In this document: positions 1 through 9,623 of the stretch, in pieces
How positions within the stretch are numbered: the stretch's first letter is position 1
Layout: each line of letters begins with the position of its first letter
Assembly: GCA_902984215.1 (NCBI GenBank)
Contig: CADWAF010000086.1
Location: forward strand, 1-27,742
Reading direction: 5' to 3'
DNA: 27,742 nucleotides
Source: Willaertia magna
Taxonomy: Eukaryota > Heterolobosea > Eutetramitea > Acrasida > Naegleriidae
Made by a program: the position numbers and the translations under genes
Notes under the pieces: generated by a model
The model's input: only the letters and a program-made list of their open reading frames with translations
The model's database searches: none
What the model was told of the DNA's origin: nothing

Positions 1-42
1 TACACAGATGTGAAGTTCGTGAACCAAGCAACACACAAAAAA

Positions 43-1284
43 ATGTTTTCATGGATTTATAACTGGCTAGTTAGCGCTTGGAATTACTTTTATTTCAAAG
101 CATTCGCGAGGTCAAACAAATTACAAGGAATTTTTAACGATAAAAAAGAAGAAGTAAAACCAATTGTTTTTCCAACCATACCAACAATAGAATTACCAAA
201 AGTTTATGATGAAATAAAACAAGATTACTTCACTAAAGATTTTGATATCGAACAAGATAATCCTAAAGATATTTTAGATTTCTTTGAAACTTATGGATTA
301 GTTGTTTTTAGAAATATTTTAACTGAAGATGAAATTGAGGAAAATAAAAGAACAATTTGGAGTGAAATTTTAGAACAAAAACAAGTTAGTAGATTTAATC
401 CAAAGACTTGGATAGCTAGACTGGGCTGGCCCGATTATGGAAATGTAGGAATTGTTGGAAATTCTTGTTATTGGAATAGAAAGGGAATGGAAAATAGACA
501 AAATGAAAAATTAGTGAAATGTTTTGAATTAATTTATGGAATGGATAAAACAAAGCTATGGAGTAGTGTAGATAGATTAGGTGTAATAAGACCAACAAAG
601 AATGTACCTATTCCCTATAATGATATTGAATCTTTGTCAAAAGATAAAGTAAATGATGTTCAGTCAACTCAAACCGTTTCAGATTTTGAAGAGTACAAAA
701 CATCTAAACAATGGTTGCATTGGGATTTAAATCCATATGATGTGATTGAAGGTGAAGAAGAGAATGGTCATTTAAAACTATTGGAACAAAAGTATAAATT
801 AGTTGAAGGTGATTATGAATCATATTTCATTACTGAAAATAATAATAACTTTAAAACTTTACGTTTACAAGGAATATTAACATTTACTGAAGCAAGAGAG
901 AGGGATGGCGGTTTTTGTTGTGTTCCTGGTTTCCATCGTCATGTAGTTGACTATTGTAAAGCACTAGTAGATCTAAAACCAAGTAGTTCTCGCGCCAACA
1001 TGGTTTCCTTCTGGAATGTACCAAGAAATGATAATCTATGTAAACAATCACAAAAAGTACCTGTTAAAGCAGGTTGTATTATTATATTCAATAGTTATTT
1101 ACCTCATTGTAATTATCCAAATGAAAGTGAAAGATTTAGAATGGTACAATATTTAAAGATGATTCCAAAGAAAGGAGATTTATCATTCCAACAAGCAAGA
1201 GCAAAAGTTATTAAACAAAATATGGACGTTAACTTTGTGCCTAACGAAACTGGAATGGAAGTTTTAGGATTAAATACTTTGTAA
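43..1284 (+). CDS. Phytanoyl-CoA dioxygenase (PhyH) family Fe(II)/2-oxoglutarate oxygenase
   Basis: Predicted 413-aa non-heme iron, 2-oxoglutarate-dependent oxygenase of the PhyH superfamily. The iron triad is visible: H226-x-D228 in LHWDLNP and distal H355 in LPHCNYPNESERFR, with R364 or R366 placed to bind 2-oxoglutarate. GGFCCVPGFHR before the distal histidine is typical of PhyH folds. The N terminus (MFSWIYNWLVSAWNYFYF) is hydrophobic and aromatic and could be a membrane anchor. The start chosen is the first ATG in frame, in an A-rich context (AAAAAAATG). The frame stays open to the left edge, so an upstream exon or longer N terminus cannot be excluded. The substrate cannot be told from sequence: PhyH relatives act on branched fatty acyl-CoAs, small metabolites or proteins. 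The family call is firm; the substrate is unknown. Confidence 0.85.
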   Translation: MFSWIYNWLVSAWNYFYFKAFARSNKLQGIFNDKKEEVKPIVFPTIPTIELPKVYDEIKQDYFTKDFDIEQDNPKDILDFFETYGLVVFRNILTEDEIEENKRTIWSEILEQKQVSRFNPKTWIARLGWPDYGNVGIVGNSCYWNRKGMENRQNEKLVKCFELIYGMDKTKLWSSVDRLGVIRPTKNVPIPYNDIESLSKDKVNDVQSTQTVSDFEEYKTSKQWLHWDLNPYDVIEGEEENGHLKLLEQKYKLVEGDYESYFITENNNNFKTLRLQGILTFTEARERDGGFCCVPGFHRHVVDYCKALVDLKPSSSRANMVSFWNVPRNDNLCKQSQKVPVKAGCIIIFNSYLPHCNYPNESERFRMVQYLKMIPKKGDLSFQQARAKVIKQNMDVNFVPNETGMEVLGLNTL

Positions 1285-1392
1285 AATATAACCCAATCAA
1301 CTTGTTCCATCACTTTTCAATAAATCTTTTGCTTTTTCCTCTTTTGAAGTCATGAAACTGAACTGTGCTTCCAATTTCAATTCTAAAAGAAA

Positions 1393-1965
1393 ATGACTAA
1401 CCAACAACCAGTAGATAATGCAGCAAAAGGTTCAGGTGAAACAACAGTTGAGATTAATCCAAATGTAAATTCCAATCATCAATATCCTCCAGTCAGTAAT
1501 GAACCATCACCGTATGCAATCCCACAACAAACGTACCCTCCGCAAAATATGCAATATCAACAACAAACTTATCCACCACAACAAACGTACCCTCCACAAC
1601 AACAAATGATGTATCCACCACAACAACAAACTTATCCTCCACAAAACTACGTGTCACCTTATCCACAACAACAATATGTCACTACTACCCCAATGCAACC
1701 TCAAGTTTATACAAATCAGCCGACCCAAACTACATATACAGTTGCAGCAGTCAATTCAACCGTAGTTACAACTGAGAAAAATACTGAAGCTAAACGTGCT
1801 GAAGATGCCTTCATGATGGCTGGTCTCATTTGTCTTGTTTTATGGTTTACAGGTCTTGGTTTTTGTTGTAGTTGCTTCGCTTTCATTCCCGTGATGGGTT
1901 ATAGAACCAGTTTCACAATTAACGAATTGAAATATTTATTGCGAATTGAATTCTATTTTTTATAA
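1393..1965 (+). CDS. Pro/Gln-rich protein with YPPQ repeats and C-terminal membrane segment
   Basis: 190-aa protein of unrecognised function. Residues about 30-110 are Pro/Gln/Tyr-rich and built on TYPPQ/YPPQQQ repeats, like the low-complexity N-terminal tails of some membrane-associated proteins. A hydrophobic stretch follows at about 139-168 (FMMAGLICLVLWFTGLG, then the Cys-rich FCCSCF, then FAFIPVMG), long enough for one transmembrane helix or a tight hairpin. The cysteines are plausible lipidation sites (inference). The last 20 residues are Lys/Glu/aromatic and look unlike a designed tail. The stop is only 22 bases before the TBL1 start, so the 3' end is either very compact or mis-modelled. 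The start is the ATG after CTAAAAGAAA. A small tail-anchored adaptor is possible, but nothing in the sequence proves it. Confidence 0.65.
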   Translation: MTNQQPVDNAAKGSGETTVEINPNVNSNHQYPPVSNEPSPYAIPQQTYPPQNMQYQQQTYPPQQTYPPQQQMMYPPQQQTYPPQNYVSPYPQQQYVTTTPMQPQVYTNQPTQTTYTVAAVNSTVVTTEKNTEAKRAEDAFMMAGLICLVLWFTGLGFCCSCFAFIPVMGYRTSFTINELKYLLRIEFYFL

Positions 1966-1987
1966 ATTAATTAATCAATAATACACC

Positions 1988-3724
1988 ATGAATTCGCGTG
2001 TGTTAACTAGTGATGAAGTTAATTTTATGATCTATCGTTACCTTCAAGAATCAGGATTTAAACATTCTGCTTTTACTTTTGGCAGTGAATGTAATATTCA
2101 AAATTGTCCAATTAACGGTTCGGAAGTTCCTCCAGGTGCTTTAATTTCATTTTTACAAAAAGGAATACAGTTCTTAGAAGTTGAAACAAGGCTTAAAAGT
2201 AAAATCAATACATCTGATAATATAAAATATGATAGTGTATTTGAGTTACTTTTACCTGAAATCCCTAAAGAAAAACTTTTTGTTAGAAATATTCCAAAAC
2301 AAAATGATTTATTATTATCTAAAGAAGTACCTAATCAACAACAATCTTCTAATGTAACAAATTCTTCTATAACATCTTCTTCTTCCATACCTCAAACTAC
2401 TACAACGACCACCACTACTGGAAAAACTTCTAGACGTAAAAATTCTACAGCAACAACAAATGAGAAGCCTTCTACCACTTCATCTACTACTCGTTCTACA
2501 TCAAGTAATAATACTGCAAGTACAACAAATAATGGAAGACCTAATAAAAAACAAAAACAAACGGCTATGGATGAGGAAGAAATAATACCAAACAATGCTA
2601 CTAATCTTGGCACTACAGAAGAGATTATACCTGAGGAGTTAGTTACAAAGCTAAAAGGACATTCACATGAAGTATTTATTTGTTCTTGGAACCCTGCACG
2701 TAGTAACGTTTTAGCATCAGGTTCGGGTGATTCAACAGCTAGGATTTGGGAATTACCTCCTGGTGAAATAGGAGCACGTGCCGTACCATTAAATCCAATT
2801 GTATTACATCATGGAGATGAGAAGGATGGTGCAACAAGTAAAGATGTAACTACTTTAGATTGGAGTGGAGACGGTAAGAAATTAGCAACAGGATCATATG
2901 ATGGAAAGGCTAGGATTTGGACTGATAAAGGAGAGTTGAAATGTACTTTGGATCAACATAGAGGGCCAATATTTAGTTTGAAATGGAACAAGGCTGGTAA
3001 TTATTTGTTATCGGGATCTGTGGATTATACAGCAATAGTTTGGGATGTAGCTACGGCATCTGTGAAACAACAATTTTCTAATCACTCTGCTCCTACATTG
3101 GATGTAGATTGGCGTAATAATACAACTTTTGCAACCTGTTCTACAGATAAGATGATTTATGTTTATGAGTTAGGAAAGAAAGATCCACTGCGAGCATTTG
3201 CTGGTCACGAAGATGAGGTAAATGCAATTCGATGGAATCCATCTGGTACATTACTTGCCTCATGTTCTGATGATTTTACTGCTAAAATTTGGAGTATGGA
3301 TAAGCAACAATGCGTTTGGGATTTTAGAGAACATACCAAAGAAATTTACACAATTAAATGGAGCCCAACAGGGCCAGGAACTGAATATCCAAATAAGAAT
3401 GTTGTTTTGGCTAGTGCCTCATTTGATGCAACCATTAAGATATGGGATGTGACCTATGGTAAATGTCTGTACAGTTTAACAAAACATAGTGATCCTGTTT
3501 ACTCTGTTGCTTTCAGTCCTGATGGTAAATTTTTGGCCAGTGGCAGTTTTGATAGATGTTTACACATTTGGTCAGTGGCTGATGGTAAACTAGTTAAAAC
3601 ATACAATGGAAGTGGCAGTATTTTTGAAGTTTGTTGGAATTCAACAGGTGATAAAGTTGCAGCATGTTTTTCTAATTCAATAACCGAGGAATTTAATGTA
3701 TGTGTTCTAGATTTTCGATATTAA
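1988..3724 (+). CDS. TBL1: TBL1/Sif2-type LisH-WD40 co-repressor subunit
   Basis: 578-aa homologue of transducin-beta-like 1 (TBL1X/TBL1XR1 in animals, Ebi in fly, HOS15 in plants, Sif2 in yeast). These proteins hold histone-deacetylase complexes together (NCoR/SMRT-HDAC3; Set3C). Residues about 5-37 (TSDEVNFMIYRYLQESGFKH) form a LisH dimerisation motif, followed by the F-box-like segment of this family. Residues about 110-200 are a Ser/Thr/Asn-rich linker with basic clusters (SRRKNS, RPNKKQKQ) that look like nuclear localisation signals. From about residue 222 to the end eight WD repeats can be read (first LKGHSHEVFICSWNP, last ending VCVLDFRY), the blade number expected for TBL1. The gene is intron-free here. 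The stop codon overlaps an AATAAA hexamer at 3723-3728. Family identity is secure; partner complexes are inferred. Confidence 0.93.
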   Translation: MNSRVLTSDEVNFMIYRYLQESGFKHSAFTFGSECNIQNCPINGSEVPPGALISFLQKGIQFLEVETRLKSKINTSDNIKYDSVFELLLPEIPKEKLFVRNIPKQNDLLLSKEVPNQQQSSNVTNSSITSSSSIPQTTTTTTTTGKTSRRKNSTATTNEKPSTTSSTTRSTSSNNTASTTNNGRPNKKQKQTAMDEEEIIPNNATNLGTTEEIIPEELVTKLKGHSHEVFICSWNPARSNVLASGSGDSTARIWELPPGEIGARAVPLNPIVLHHGDEKDGATSKDVTTLDWSGDGKKLATGSYDGKARIWTDKGELKCTLDQHRGPIFSLKWNKAGNYLLSGSVDYTAIVWDVATASVKQQFSNHSAPTLDVDWRNNTTFATCSTDKMIYVYELGKKDPLRAFAGHEDEVNAIRWNPSGTLLASCSDDFTAKIWSMDKQQCVWDFREHTKEIYTIKWSPTGPGTEYPNKNVVLASASFDATIKIWDVTYGKCLYSLTKHSDPVYSVAFSPDGKFLASGSFDRCLHIWSVADGKLVKTYNGSGSIFEVCWNSTGDKVAACFSNSITEEFNVCVLDFRY

Positions 3725-3824
3725 TAAAATATAATTAATTTTATTGAAATTTGCGGCCTTATTGTTCAACACTTTGTATTACAAGTTTATTATGTCACAA
3801 TTTATACTACATTTTACAAAAGAG

Positions 3825-5682
3825 CTACTCAATATCATAGCACTCTAAACCTCTAGCAACACATCTAGAGCAAGGTCTTTCATTGTTGCACCTTAGATGA
3901 GAACGTCTACAATGATAACATGCTCTCTTGGCGTTGCTTCTTCTCTTCTTTTTAACTTTATTCTTTTTAATGCCTCCAGTTGTTGAGGGGAAATAATCAC
4001 CATCTTCTTGAGAATCACTGCTACTTCCAGTCTTATCACTATTGCTACTGCTCACAGTCTTCTTTTTCTTTTTCTTCTTATTATTATTTACACTAGGGGA
4101 ATCAGAGTTGTAAGTTCTATGGGAAGAACATTTGTGATTTGAATTACATTCGTCCTGACTTTTTGTTTCCTTATTGGAGGGTGAAGAGGGTGACAAAGAT
4201 GAATAATAATGTTCAGGAATATAATTTTGATAACAATTATTATAATATCGTAGAGAAGGTACCTCTTCCTCAATTTCAGAAAGAATAAAACAATCGTCAT
4301 CACTGCTTACATTATCTGTTAAAGTAGAAACAGGTGTGACACTCATAACACAATCATTATCTTGTTTCTCCTCTACATTCATTATCTCTTCTAAACTCTT
4401 TGGTACATCATTTAAGGGATCATAATTTACATCTTCTATATTGTATTTCTTAAAAAATGTCTCAGTCTCCAATTTCAGTTCATTAATTTTATCTGTCAGA
4501 GAAGAAATCTCTTGATTGTCACCAAATAACATATTAGAATTATTTATAAACTTTTCGCCCTCTATACTATTCATACAATCACAAAACAATCCTTTTTTAA
4601 ATAAGCCTTTCTTAATAGCTGAAGTTAAAACACCAAGAGCATTTGCCTTCCTTCCCCTAATAGACATTTCATTAATCTAATCAATTAATTTAAACTTACG
4701 TATAAACATAAAACAAAAATTCAAACTGATCTAAACAAAATAAAATATTTTTTAAATCTTCATTTTTCTTGTTTTCTTCATCGGAAATATCTTCTTTCTC
4801 TAAAACTGATTTCTTACCTTTGGAAAAGTATTGAAGCATATATTCTCTAGCCTTTTTTATCTCATAGGTATTTAAAAGATTATAAAACTCTCTCTTATTA
4901 AATCTTTAAAACTATAAGCAATTAATTAACCTAAATATAACTTACTCTTTAACATTCCATCGCTCTTGAGGTGATTCTTGACTATTTGAAAGAACTAAGG
5001 CTGCATTGGTAGTTGGCGAATTCGCTTCATGATTTACAGAAAGGTTATGAGTTTGTGTTTGATAGTTATGTGTTATACTCGCAATCGGAGGAGAAAATAG
5101 AGTATTAACCTGAAGTATCTTACCACTTTCATTCAAAGATTTTGGTTCATTATTCGTAGAAGTACTGGTAGATAGGTTAGAGGTTTCCTTTCCTAATATT
5201 ATAGGAGGAGGTATAACAACATTAAAGCTGTTATTACTTGTAAAGTTGTTTCTTATTGTTAAATTTCCGAAAGCATTAAAGTTTGAATTATTTGATTGTT
5301 TTAGGAATGAATTTGTTGGGGAATTATTTATCAAAGATCTTTGGTTATTGTTATTTGAATTTATATCATCGGTTTGCATCGGACTTGGGGCAGGAATTGT
5401 AATTACACCTGTAGAAACTGTCCCAGAGCTTGCGTTATTGGAATAATTATTATTATTGGTAAGAGATGATAATAAAGAAGAGTTATTTGATGTAACTTGT
5501 TGGGTCATCATTCCCGATGTAGTATTCAACAAGGGGAAATTAGATAAAGTATTCACTATATTTTAAAAATAAATATTCTAAAGAATTAATTCGTTAGACA
5601 TACCATTGTTATTTGGGTTACTAAATGTTGTTGCAGTTGAAGAATTGTTAAAGCCAACAACACTCGGAAATGTTTGAGACAT
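3825..5682 (-). CDS. Zn2Cys6 (fungal-type zinc cluster) transcription factor, four exons
   Basis: Spliced model of 570 aa: exons 5682-5604, 5555-4946, 4891-4700 and 4656-3825, with introns of 48, 54 and 43 nt, all GT...AG, and total coding length 1713 nt, divisible by three. The start (ATG TCT CAA ACA) follows an A-run; the stop is TAG. The first two thirds are Asn/Ser/Thr-rich and disordered. Exon 3 adds a charged helical stretch (NLLNTYEIKKAREYMLQYF). A Lys/Arg block (about 522-538) precedes a complete binuclear zinc cluster at the very C terminus: Cys540, 543, 550, 556, 559, 566 in C-x2-C-x6-C-x5-C-x2-C-x6-C spacing, with the RRSHLRC core. It should bind DNA through two zinc ions. A C-terminal position is unusual, since most fungal members carry the cluster near the N terminus. 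Exon 4 read alone opens with an ATG inside intron 3 and would mislead gene finders. Target genes are unknown. Confidence 0.82.
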
Positions 5683-5814
5683 TTTTTTGCTCTATTTCGA
5701 CTTCTTTCACTTGATTGGAACTTTGAGGTTGAGAAGTTGTGAAAAAAAATGGGCGCGATCAAAGAGTTATTGTAAACAATTACAGAGCTGCAATGGACTG
5801 ATAAAAAGGTCAAT

Positions 5815-6981
5815 TTATTTATTAGATTTGTTATACTTCTCTGCTAATTTAATGCAAATAGTTAACAATTCTTCTTTTTCTAAGTTAGCAAAAGCAGGTT
5901 GTAAAAATATTTTAGGGTAAAACTGTACAATAAAATCATAACACTTCTCTTGTAAATCAACTGCATTACATTGTTTAGTTTCAGAGAATAAATCAAGTAC
6001 ATTTTCTTCAGATAAATAGTAAGTGAATTTTGTTACACATTGTTCTTTCAATTCCGACACTAAATATTGATCAGCAACTACATAAGTTTGAACCACTTCT
6101 TCAAGTTTCGTTAATTCAATATAATTTGAATATATAAATTGAATAACACCTTTAAATACCTCAAATGTCACATCATCTTCAATATTAATAATTGAGGTTT
6201 GACTTTCAATCATATTAGATTCAATAATAGTTTTAAAATATTCAGATCTCGAACATAATATAGCCTTATGTACTTTAAGTTCAGATCCCGATTTTAAATG
6301 TTTTAATACAAGGTCAGTATAAAGAGCATCATTAAACATCTTTAAATAAACTTGACCTAGCGCTGACAACTTTGTTGGTGTAGGTTGAGCAGCACCTACA
6401 AGAGAAATAGCATCCAATTCAGACCACTGACCAGCCATACTAAGTTCAACTTTAATAACAGTAATCCTTATATTTAGACCAACATCAATGGTGAATGGTT
6501 CAGTCATAGATAAATTTGGTCTAGGAGTTCTTCCTTCCCATAAAACAATCCATTTTTCTGGTTCTTCTTTGTCATCGGTTTGGGCAGATACCTTACTGAT
6601 ATATCCTGGACTTAGTCCTTCATAAATTTTTACTTTCTTCGCTAACATTGGTGCATCAAAACCAACTGTTATATATTCTATTCCACTTGTTTGTGCTGGA
6701 CACCAAGCCAATCCGGAATCAACATGTTTTGGGAATACTCTTGGAGGTCCTAGAACATTAGAAGGGCTATAGTTTCCGGTAGCTGCTCCTCTGTAAAAAG
6801 ATATTAAATATATTGATTACAATTTTACATACCCATAACTAGAACTAAATGCTATTAGTTTGGTAGCAAATGTTTCTGCTAAAAACTCTGAATTTCCTAC
6901 AGTTGTACCCGTATTGATCTCGTTGTTTAATGGTTCTTCAAAAGAGATCATCTCGTCACATGAAAGTTCGTCTTGGATCAT
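5815..6981 (-). CDS. Discoidin-like / BTB-POZ / BACK domain protein, two exons
   Basis: Spliced model of 374 aa: exon 1 6981-6833, intron of 42 nt (GTATGT...TTACAG), exon 2 6790-5815; 1125 coding nt with matching phase. The start is an ATG in CTAAAAAAATG. Residues about 35-150 resemble the galactose-binding (discoidin/F5-8C-like) fold found before F-box or BTB modules: YITVGF, VKIYEG, WIVLWEGR and WSELDAISLVG near its end. Residues about 165-265 are a BTB/POZ domain (YTDLVLKHL, LKVHKAILCSRSEYFKTI, FEVFKGVIQFIYSNYIEL). The C terminus is a BACK-like helical segment (LVSELKEQC, LSEENVLDLFSETKQC). BTB-BACK proteins usually bring substrates to Cullin-3 ubiquitin ligases; the N-terminal domain would choose the substrate (inference). 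The stop overlaps an AATAAA hexamer at 5814-5819. Confidence 0.85.
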
Positions 6982-7155
6982 TTTTTTAGACTTTGTTTTT
7001 ACGATTTTTACTTGATTTTTTATTTTAAATTTGTAATGGTGAACTCCTTTACTTTCTCCAAAAACTAAGGAACATCTTCCCTCTATTACAAAGCTTGAAA
7101 TCTTGAAATGCTTCACAATATAAATTAAGGTTGTTGGATTCAGAGAGCTAATGCT

Positions 7156-9607
7156 TTATAATATTCTAGAATTTCTGAAACACAGACCTAATTTTGACAG
7201 CCACACACCAATACTGTGTTTATCTATTTCTCTTTTTCTTTCTTCATTCATTACTAATTTCCCCATCCTCAAAATTTCTTCAGAAGTCAATACAGAAATT
7301 GTAGAGTTTTTAGGTTCATAATTTAAAGGGTTAATACCAAATGTGTAGCTTTGCATAGAACCTTCAAAGTGAGAAATATGTTCTGTTCCATTAAATGTTT
7401 TAAATCCTTTTTTAAATGGATGAAATTGTCTAAATATTAAAGAATAACATCCCCAACCAAAAAAGAATAAGAAATAAATACAAAAAGCAGTAAGTGACAA
7501 AATGTGATAAACTTAAAATTATTTAATAAATAAAAAAATAAATACTTACTTGAAAGATAACCTAATTGACATAAGGTAAAATACCATCTGGTTGGAGTGA
7601 GAATTACATAACGAAAACAAAAAACTATTATTAAAATTTTAGTAGAGGTTAGAAAGAAATGGTCCTTATTCTCCTTGTGAGCTTAATTAAATGTAAGTAA
7701 AGTATTAAATCACAAAAAACTCACCTTTTCTATAAACTCTTAAGATATTATACTTGTCAATAAAGTAAGAAATAAATAAGGCAATACAAACAACAAAAAC
7801 AACGAAAGGAAGTTCGGCACTGAATAAAATTGCAATAGCAATATGTCTAATTTGACTTCCATAACGTTGTGAAAAAGGATAATGAGGGGCACGGTAAATG
7901 TCATCTAATTCTCTAAATATCTTAAATCAAAATTAAAAATCATTGTAAAAACTTACTCTTGGTCTATAGCATTCCTTTCAGCTTTTCTTTTACAACAACT
8001 AAAAACGAAAGGTTTCAAAAACTCAGTGAAAATGTTCCTTAAAATCCCAATACCAATTATTGAAATAATTGCTGAATAATATGAGGAGGTTTCAATGGCA
8101 ACTTTTGTATTTGGTATTAAACCATGTGGGATAGTTACGTTTTTTTGAGAATAATCATTAAAATTGTCTCCATTCTTTGGAACTGATAATTGACATAATA
8201 TAAAAGTAGTGTAAAGCATAAAACTTGCAAATGCAGATTTATACATTAAAGATCTATATCTAGATGTTCTTGACCTATAAATTTAAAGAAATTAAAAATT
8301 AATATTTTCTCTTTTGTTACATACCTATATCTTTCATATTTTGACATTTTTGTAAATATTTTTACAATTAATGTAGCCAACAAAAAAACTACAATGGCAA
8401 TAACTAAACTGACTATAGGACCAATTTTACTAAAATTTAATCCTTCAGTTATCCATTCAATTGATGATTGTAACTCTACATGTAAATTCATTCTTGTCAC
8501 TAATGTAATAATTAAAATAATACCTAAAAAAATTATAAAAACGAATACCCAAAAAATCCTTCTAATCATTTTACCTAAAAAACTATATCTATAATTTTCA
8601 TAATAAATATCACTTGGCTCTTTGGCATCAGAAACTCTTATTCGTTTTAAATCATTATCTATTTGTATTGGTTGTTTTGCTTGTGGTGTGCCTGTCTCAG
8701 TTTGATTACCATTCTGATTATTATTTGTTGTTGTTATATCATTCCCAATACAAAGCCAATTTCTTATGAATTGGAAAGAAATTCCACGAAATGATTGTAA
8801 ACAATTTTGTTTTTCAATTTCTCTTGTAAATATTACAATAGCATCACCTGTACATTCTGCAGCAAGTTTAGGATCCTTTCTAATCTTTTCTTTTGTCCAT
8901 TCTAATCTATGAAGATAAAAGTTCAATAAATTTCTCCAATAAAATTCTTTAAAAGAAAAAAAGAAACAAGTATTACCCATCTCTTTCTTTCTCCTAAGTC
9001 TTGATAATTTCTTATTCGTTTTTTTAATTTTATGTTCTAAAAAAGGTATATTATCTAATTTAAAAATAAAATGTAGTTTATAAATAGTTCCAAAGTGAGA
9101 AAATAATTTAAATATTCTTTCATTTCCATGTTTATACACTTCATCTTCTGGAATGTTCGTCACATGAACTGCAAAATCATTAATAAATACAGCAGTAATT
9201 TTATCATTTATTCTATTACCATATTTTATCATTATTGTAAAAAACACTACAGTAACAATAGATATCAATAACTCAAATATACCTAATATTAATTGATTTG
9301 TATAAGAATTAATATCAATATTAGTAAATGATATTCTAAATAAAAAACTTCCATGATATTGTCTACTAAAAATTACAATATGTGGAATATGTAAAATTGA
9401 TAACAAAATAAAAAATAAAAAACAAAAAGTTAAAAATCGTAAATAAGCAAAAGGTATAGGTCCTAATTTTCTAAGTTTTCTAAAACTAAATAGATAAGGA
9501 AATAATTTAGTTTCATTATTCGGGTCATGATAATATTGATTAAAAGATTTTTCTTTGGCTAAAGGAATATTTGGTTTTGAAAATTCTAAATGATTTGATG
9601 TCGCTGG
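7156..9607 (-). CDS. CSC1/OSCA/TMEM63-like cation channel, at least five exons; 5' end unresolved
   Basis: Exons 9607-8325, 8274-7957, 7912-7725, 7681-7550 and 7511-7156, joined by GT-AG introns of 50, 44, 43 and 38 nt, give 758 in-phase residues. About nine or ten hydrophobic helices are visible, e.g. FAYLRFLTFCFLFFILL, FELLISIVTVVFFTIM, IFWVFVFIIFLGIILIITLV, LPFVVFVVCIALFISYFIDKYN. Family marks: VHVTNIPED after the second helix (the VRNIP-type start of the cytosolic RRM-like domain), GDAIVIFT inside it, and the DKYNILRVYRK junction of the 7TM region. In this family (OSCA, TMEM63, yeast Csc1) such proteins are mechanosensitive or osmosensitive cation channels. The large exon 1 has no usable ATG before its first two helices. 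The frame runs back to a stop just upstream, next to the PIG-T stop, so a small first exon is needed (see findings). Exact channel type is less sure than the superfamily. Confidence 0.7.
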
Positions 9608-9623
9608 CTTTGAAATAAATTTA

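Noticed and set aside
10..42. GTG-initiated extension of the PhyH ORF
   Set aside because: The extra 11 codons begin with GTG, not used for initiation in eukaryotic nuclear genes. The ATG at 43 has the local A-run context. An upstream exon outside the window remains possible.
3222..3452. 76-codon plus-strand ORF inside TBL1
   Set aside because: Out-of-frame shadow of the WD40 repeats; no start context or coding character of its own.
5586..5813. 75-codon minus-strand ORF upstream of the Zn2Cys6 gene
   Set aside because: It reads exon 1 of the Zn2Cys6 gene in the wrong frame and runs into its first intron; no independent support.
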